A stretch of 64,000 nucleotides of DNA, from contig NZ_CP071597.1 of NCBI RefSeq assembly GCF_017357405.1, positions 3,410,001 through 3,474,000 on the forward strand, given 5' to 3'. The notes under the pieces are model-generated. The model saw nothing but the letters and a program-made list of their open reading frames with translations. It ran no database searches and was not told where the DNA came from. The stretch is from Halomontanus rarus (GTDB taxonomy: Archaea > Halobacteriota > Halobacteria > Halobacteriales > Natrialbaceae). Below, one piece after another: positions 60,298 to 64,000 of this stretch (position 1 is the stretch's first letter; every line of letters starts with the position of its first letter). The translations under genes were made by a program, and so were the position numbers.

Positions 60298-62095
60298 TTG
60301 TGCCTCCGTTTCGTCGTCTCGAGTTCGAGTTCGAATCTCGATTCGCACGCGACCCGCCGTCGGTCGCTCGGCCCGCTGGCGAACCGGCGGAGCGTCCTCG
60401 TCCGGCGTCGAACGCGCCGTAGTCGATCGATTCGACCGTTTCGGTCTCGTCTCCGCTGCCGCTCGAGCGCGCCGCCGGATCCCGGTCGCGGTTCATCGTC
60501 GTCGCGTGCAGCGCGTAGTTCAGCATCGCCTGCGAGAGCTGTTCGCCCCAGAGGGCGTGGCGTTCGCCCTTCCAGCGCTCCTGGAACAGTTCGTCGAGGG
60601 CCGCTCGAACGGCGGGCTCCTCGTACTCGGGAGCCAGTTCGTTGGCCATCACGTGACAGCAGAAGCCACCCTGACAGTTGCCCATCGACGCCCGCGTACG
60701 GATGCGGACGCCGTTGAGGTCCGTACCGGACTGCGAGATCGCGTCCCGAATCTCCGCGCGCGTGACACCCTCGCAGGCGCAGATCACCGGGTTCGGCTCG
60801 TCGGTCTCGAGTACCGCTTGGGAGCGGCTCCCCAGCCGCTTCGCGCTCCGTCGAGCGACGGGCGACCGAAGGCCGAAGTCGTCCATTCCCGCCAGCAGGG
60901 TCTCGAGGTTCTCGCTGCCCGGCAGCGGTTCCTCGGCCGTCGTACAGGAACTTCGGACCCCGAGTTTCTCGCAGACGTGATCGGAGATCTTCTCGGCCAT
61001 CAGCCGGTAGGTCGTGAACTTGCCGCCGACGATGCTCGTCATCCCGCCGACGCCGTCGCGTTCGGCGTGGTCGAGCAGGAAGAAATCGCGCGTGATGTCC
61101 GTCGGATCCTCGGTCCCGGTGCCGGGCGGTTCGTACAGCGGACGGACGCCCCAGAACGAGCGGATGGTTCGCGCGTCCTTCAAAATCGGCACGAGTTCCG
61201 AGAGCGTGTCGATCAACGCGTCGACCTCCCACCCCTCTTCGGGATAGTCGTCGGGGTCGTCGACCTCGTCGTCCGTGGTCCCGAGGATGGCCGTCGTCTC
61301 GTGGGGGACGACGATGTCCGCGTCGCCCTTCGGCCGACAGCGGTTGATCACCGTATCGACCTGCCGGACGTTCATGATCGTCATGACGCCCTTCGAGGGG
61401 CGGACGGCGATCTCGAGGTCGGCCATCGAACCGATCTGGCCGGCCCAGGCGCCGGTCGCGTTGACGACGTGGTCGGCGGTGATCTCTTCGGTGGTCCCCG
61501 GCCGAGCGTGTGACTGCTTTCCCGGGCCGGTCTCGTGGCGAACGACCGCGCCGTAAACGTCGTCGCCCTCGCGCAGCAGGTCGATCACTTCGGCGTGGGT
61601 CTCGATTCGCGCACCGTGTCGCTCGGCGTCGATGGCGTTGGCGACGCAGAGGCGGAACGGATCGACCGCGCCGTCGGGGACGGAGATCGCGCGCTCGACG
61701 TCTTTCGTGAGGTAGGGTTCGACCTCGCGGGCCTCCGCTCCCGAGAGGACTGTCGCCGGGATGTCGCACTCCCGACACCCCCGTAGCTTCTCCCGAAAGT
61801 ACTCGTCGGGGTCCTCGGGACGTTGGACGAACAGCCCGCCGGTCTCCTCGACGCAGTGACCCGCGATCTCCCGGAGGACGCGATTCTCCTCGATGCACTC
61901 TCTCGCACTGGCCTGATCCGACACCGCGTAGCGCCCACCGCTGTGTAACAGGCCGTGCATCCGCCCGGTCGTACCGTGGGTGAGGTTCCCGCGTTCGAGA
62001 AGCGTCACCTCGAGGCCGCGGGTCGCCAGATCGCGGGCGATACCGCAGCCGGTCGAGCCGCCGCCGAGGACGAGGACCTCCGTGTCGTGTGCCAT
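60287..62095 (-). CDS. glpA: Anaerobic glycerol-3-phosphate dehydrogenase subunit A
   Basis: The 602-residue FAD protein has [21 protein letters not shown] and the substrate-domain blocks [16 protein letters not shown] and [15 protein letters not shown]. The C-terminal BFD-like [2Fe-2S] domain shows [13 protein letters not shown] and [10 protein letters not shown]. It oxidises sn-glycerol 3-phosphate to dihydroxyacetone phosphate. First gene of the minus-strand glpABC operon, divergent from glpK across 141 bp. Confidence 0.96.
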   Translation of the reverse strand: MAHDTEVLVLGGGSTGCGIARDLATRGLEVTLLERGNLTHGTTGRMHGLLHSGGRYAVSDQASARECIEENRVLREIAGHCVEETGGLFVQRPEDPDEYFREKLRGCRECDIPATVLSGAEAREVEPYLTKDVERAISVPDGAVDPFRLCVANAIDAERHGARIETHAEVIDLLREGDDVYGAVVRHETGPGKQSHARPGTTEEITADHVVNATGAWAGQIGSMADLEIAVRPSKGVMTIMNVRQVDTVINRCRPKGDADIVVPHETTAILGTTDDEVDDPDDYPEEGWEVDALIDTLSELVPILKDARTIRSFWGVRPLYEPPGTGTEDPTDITRDFFLLDHAERDGVGGMTSIVGGKFTTYRLMAEKISDHVCEKLGVRSSCTTAEEPLPGSENLETLLAGMDDFGLRSPVARRSAKRLGSRSQAVLETDEPNPVICACEGVTRAEIRDAISQSGTDLNGVRIRTRASMGNCQGGFCCHVMANELAPEYEEPAVRAALDELFQERWKGERHALWGEQLSQAMLNYALHATTMNRDRDPAARSSGSGDETETVESIDYGAFDAGRGRSAGSPAGRATDGGSRANRDSNSNSRRRNGGTNGD

Positions 62096-62236
62096 TCCGT
62101 TATCCGGAGTGACGGGAGCGCGGACCTTTACGCTGTCGTCGGGGATCGTATCGTTTTCCCGCCATCATCCGGCGTCCAGCAGACGACCACATCGTCACCA
62201 ACGCTTATGGCGGTTTTTGCAGTAGTAGGGACCGAT

Positions 62237-63826
62237 ATGGTCGCCAGCGAAGACCGTTCGTCAGCGAGGAGAGCGGGTGAGACCGTGACCGATCCCACCT
62301 ACGTCGGCGCGATCGACCAGGGGACGACTGGCACCCGCTTCATGGTCTTCGACCACGACGGACAGGTCGTCTCGAGCGCCTACGAAACGCACGAACAGAT
62401 CTACCCCGAACCCGGATGGGTCGAACACGATCCGGTCGAGATCTGGGAGAACACGAAATCGGTGATCGCGACGGCGCTCGCCGAGGGCGACGTCGACCCG
62501 ACCCAGCTCGAGGCCATCGGCGTCACCAACCAGCGCGAGACGACGGTATTGTGGGACGCTGCCTCGGGAACGCCGGTCTACAACGCCATCGTCTGGCAGG
62601 ACCGGCGGACGACCGACCGCGTCGAGGAACTCGAGGCCGACGGACTCGACGAGTTCATCCGCGAGAAGACGGGGCTTCAGCCCGACGCCTACTTCGCGGC
62701 GACGAAAGCCGAGTGGCTGCTCGACAACGCGGACCCGATCAAACTCGAGCGCAGCCGGCCGGACGACGTCCGGACCCGCGCCGAGAAGGGGGAGATCCTG
62801 TTCGGGACGATCGACAGCTGGCTGATCTACAACCTCACCGGCGAGCACGTCACGGAGGTCACCAACGCCTCGCGGACGATGCTGTACGACATCCACGACC
62901 TCGAGTGGGACGAGGACCTGCTCGCGGAGTTCTCGATTCCGCGAGCGATGCTTCCGGAGGTGCGTCCCTCGAGCGACGAGGCGACCTACGGGAGCACCGA
63001 TCCCGACGGCTTCCTCGGCGCCGAGGTCCCCGTCGCGGGCGCACTCGGCGACCAGCAGGCCGCACTCTTCGGTCAGGCGTGTTTCGACCCCGGGAGCGCG
63101 AAGAACACGTACGGGACCGGGAGCTTCGTCCTGTTGAACACCGGTGAGGAGGCCGTCGAGAGCGACCACGGCCTCCTGACGACGATCGGCTTCCAGCGTT
63201 CCGGTGAACCCGTTCGATACGCCCTCGAGGGCTCGATCTTCGTCACCGGCGCGGCGATCGAGTGGCTCGAGGACGTGACGCTGATCGACGACCCCGCCGA
63301 GACGGAGGCGCTCGCCCGCAGCGTCGACTCGACGGACGGCGTCTACGTGGTGCCGGCCTTCACGGGTCTGGGCGCACCGCACTGGGATCAGCGCGCCCGC
63401 GGGACCATCGTCGGGATGACCCGCGGCACGCGCCGAGAGCACATCGTCCGGGCGACCCTCGAGGCGATCGCCTACCAGACCAGAGACGTCGCCGAGGCGA
63501 TGGAGGCCGATTCGGGAATCGAGATCAGCAGTTTGAGAGTCGACGGCGGCGCGGTGAAGAACAACTTCCTGTGTCAACTGCAGTCGGATATTCTCGGCAG
63601 CGAGATCGTCCGTCCGGAGGTCGACGAGACCACCGCGCTCGGCTCGGCCTACGCTGCTGGGCTGGCCGTGGGGTACTGGGACGACCTCGGGGAGTTACGG
63701 GCGAACTGGCAGGTGGATCGGGAGTTCGAACCCGAGATGGACGCCGACCGAGCGGATCGGAAGTACGACCGGTGGGCCGAGGCCGTCGAGTGTTCGCTCG
63801 GGTGGGCTCGAGACGACGAGGCGTGA
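62237..63826 (+). CDS. glpK: Glycerol kinase
   Basis: The 529-residue FGGY-family kinase has YVGAIDQGTTGTRFMVFDHDG, GWVEHDPVEIWENT, ITNQRETTVLWD-like VTNQRETTVLWDAASG, WLIYNLTGEHVTEVTNASRT, ALGDQQAALFGQ, and ATP-binding VDGGAVKNNFLCQLQSDIL. It makes glycerol 3-phosphate for GlpABC; glycerol is a main carbon source for haloarchaea. T-rich gcttatgg lies ~30 bp before the ATG at 62237, so I prefer it to the ATG at 62207; a GTG at 62285 would give a shorter N terminus. Confidence 0.95.
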   Translation: MVASEDRSSARRAGETVTDPTYVGAIDQGTTGTRFMVFDHDGQVVSSAYETHEQIYPEPGWVEHDPVEIWENTKSVIATALAEGDVDPTQLEAIGVTNQRETTVLWDAASGTPVYNAIVWQDRRTTDRVEELEADGLDEFIREKTGLQPDAYFAATKAEWLLDNADPIKLERSRPDDVRTRAEKGEILFGTIDSWLIYNLTGEHVTEVTNASRTMLYDIHDLEWDEDLLAEFSIPRAMLPEVRPSSDEATYGSTDPDGFLGAEVPVAGALGDQQAALFGQACFDPGSAKNTYGTGSFVLLNTGEEAVESDHGLLTTIGFQRSGEPVRYALEGSIFVTGAAIEWLEDVTLIDDPAETEALARSVDSTDGVYVVPAFTGLGAPHWDQRARGTIVGMTRGTRREHIVRATLEAIAYQTRDVAEAMEADSGIEISSLRVDGGAVKNNFLCQLQSDILGSEIVRPEVDETTALGSAYAAGLAVGYWDDLGELRANWQVDREFEPEMDADRADRKYDRWAEAVECSLGWARDDEA

Positions 63827-63944
63827 GGCGAGGCGAACGCCGGGCTCGAGAGGTGTTATCGCGAGGAGAAAGGGAGAAAGCCGCGCCGGCCGCGATTCGA
63901 ACGTAGTCGTAGTCGTTTAGGACGCCGGGACCGAACCCGCGGAC

Positions 63945-64000
63945 ATGACCGCCACCGCCAGCGACGACCCGCCCCTGATCCTCGACATCGACGGCACGCT
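63945..64000 (+). CDS. HAD-superfamily hydrolase, N-terminal fragment
   Basis: The frame starts MTATASDDPPLILDIDGTL and runs off the window. LILDIDGTL is motif I of HAD phosphatases (DxDGT). The family is firm; the subfamily and substrate cannot be told. It is codirectional with glpK, 118 bp away. Confidence 0.75.
   Translation, partial: MTATASDDPPLILDIDGT

Noticed and set aside
1..64000. Search by eye for CRISPR arrays, IS elements, rRNA and replication origin
   Set aside because: No regularly spaced direct repeats, transposase motifs, rRNA sequence or Orc/Cdc6 gene with origin boxes were seen. A computed search could still find weak cases.

Overview
The window is chromosomal DNA of an extremely halophilic archaeon of the class Halobacteria, most like the Natrinema/Haloterrigena/Natrialba group. 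The evidence is high GC, strongly acidic proteins rich in Asp and Glu, leaderless genes with TATA boxes about 26 bp before the start codon, haloarchaea-restricted small families, and archaeal N-glycosylation genes (aglB, aglJ, aglM). The genus is an inference. I saw no CRISPR array, transposase, rRNA or replication origin.

Layout. 0-6 kb: the end of a LarA-like protein, then small conserved genes (metal-dependent hydrolase, OsmC protein, a lone E2-type acyltransferase, a Tat lipoprotein, several short haloarchaeal families). 6.1-10.7 kb: one 1517-residue secreted protein whose N-terminal third is a glutamine-rich 23-residue repeat array, followed by DUF7282-like and CARDB-like domains. 11-13.1 kb: the biotin ECF transporter bioY-bioM-bioN with a BirA-type operator. 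13.3-18.7 kb: tRNA-Thr(CGT) with partial tRNA copies beside it, trm5, a metallophosphoesterase, dphB and a presenilin-type protease. 18.8-28.8 kb: branched-chain amino acid genes leuA, ilvB, ilvN, ilvC, a small gene, leuC, a 36-codon linker ORF, leuD and leuB, all on the minus strand but interrupted by one plus-strand membrane-protein gene. 29-33.1 kb: small housekeeping and unknown genes. 33.3-54.5 kb: a surface-glycan and N-glycosylation island. 54.6-57.2 kb: a DUF7503-like small gene with a clear terminator and a CHAT protease gene with an apparent frameshift. 57.4-64 kb: glpABC divergent from glpK, then the start of a HAD phosphatase.

How the genes work together. In the glycan island AglJ loads the first sugar on dolichyl phosphate, AglM makes UDP-glucuronate, and a UDP-sulfoquinovose-synthase-like enzyme plus two epimerases probably supply special sugars. 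The GT2/GT4 enzymes extend the glycan, a Wzx-type flippase moves it, AglB transfers it to protein, and a DUF368 protein may recycle the lipid carrier. Two copies of a 17-bp palindrome matching the known haloarchaeal TrmB consensus lie before the sugar-nucleotide genes, and a TrmB-family gene ends that gene run. The glp genes convert glycerol to dihydroxyacetone phosphate.

The most unusual signals are short leaderless ORFs directly behind strong TATA boxes before ilvB and leuA. The ilvB one ends in a Leu-Val-Ile-Val run followed by a hairpin at its stop codon, which resembles bacterial attenuation. The leuA one lies out of frame with LeuA.
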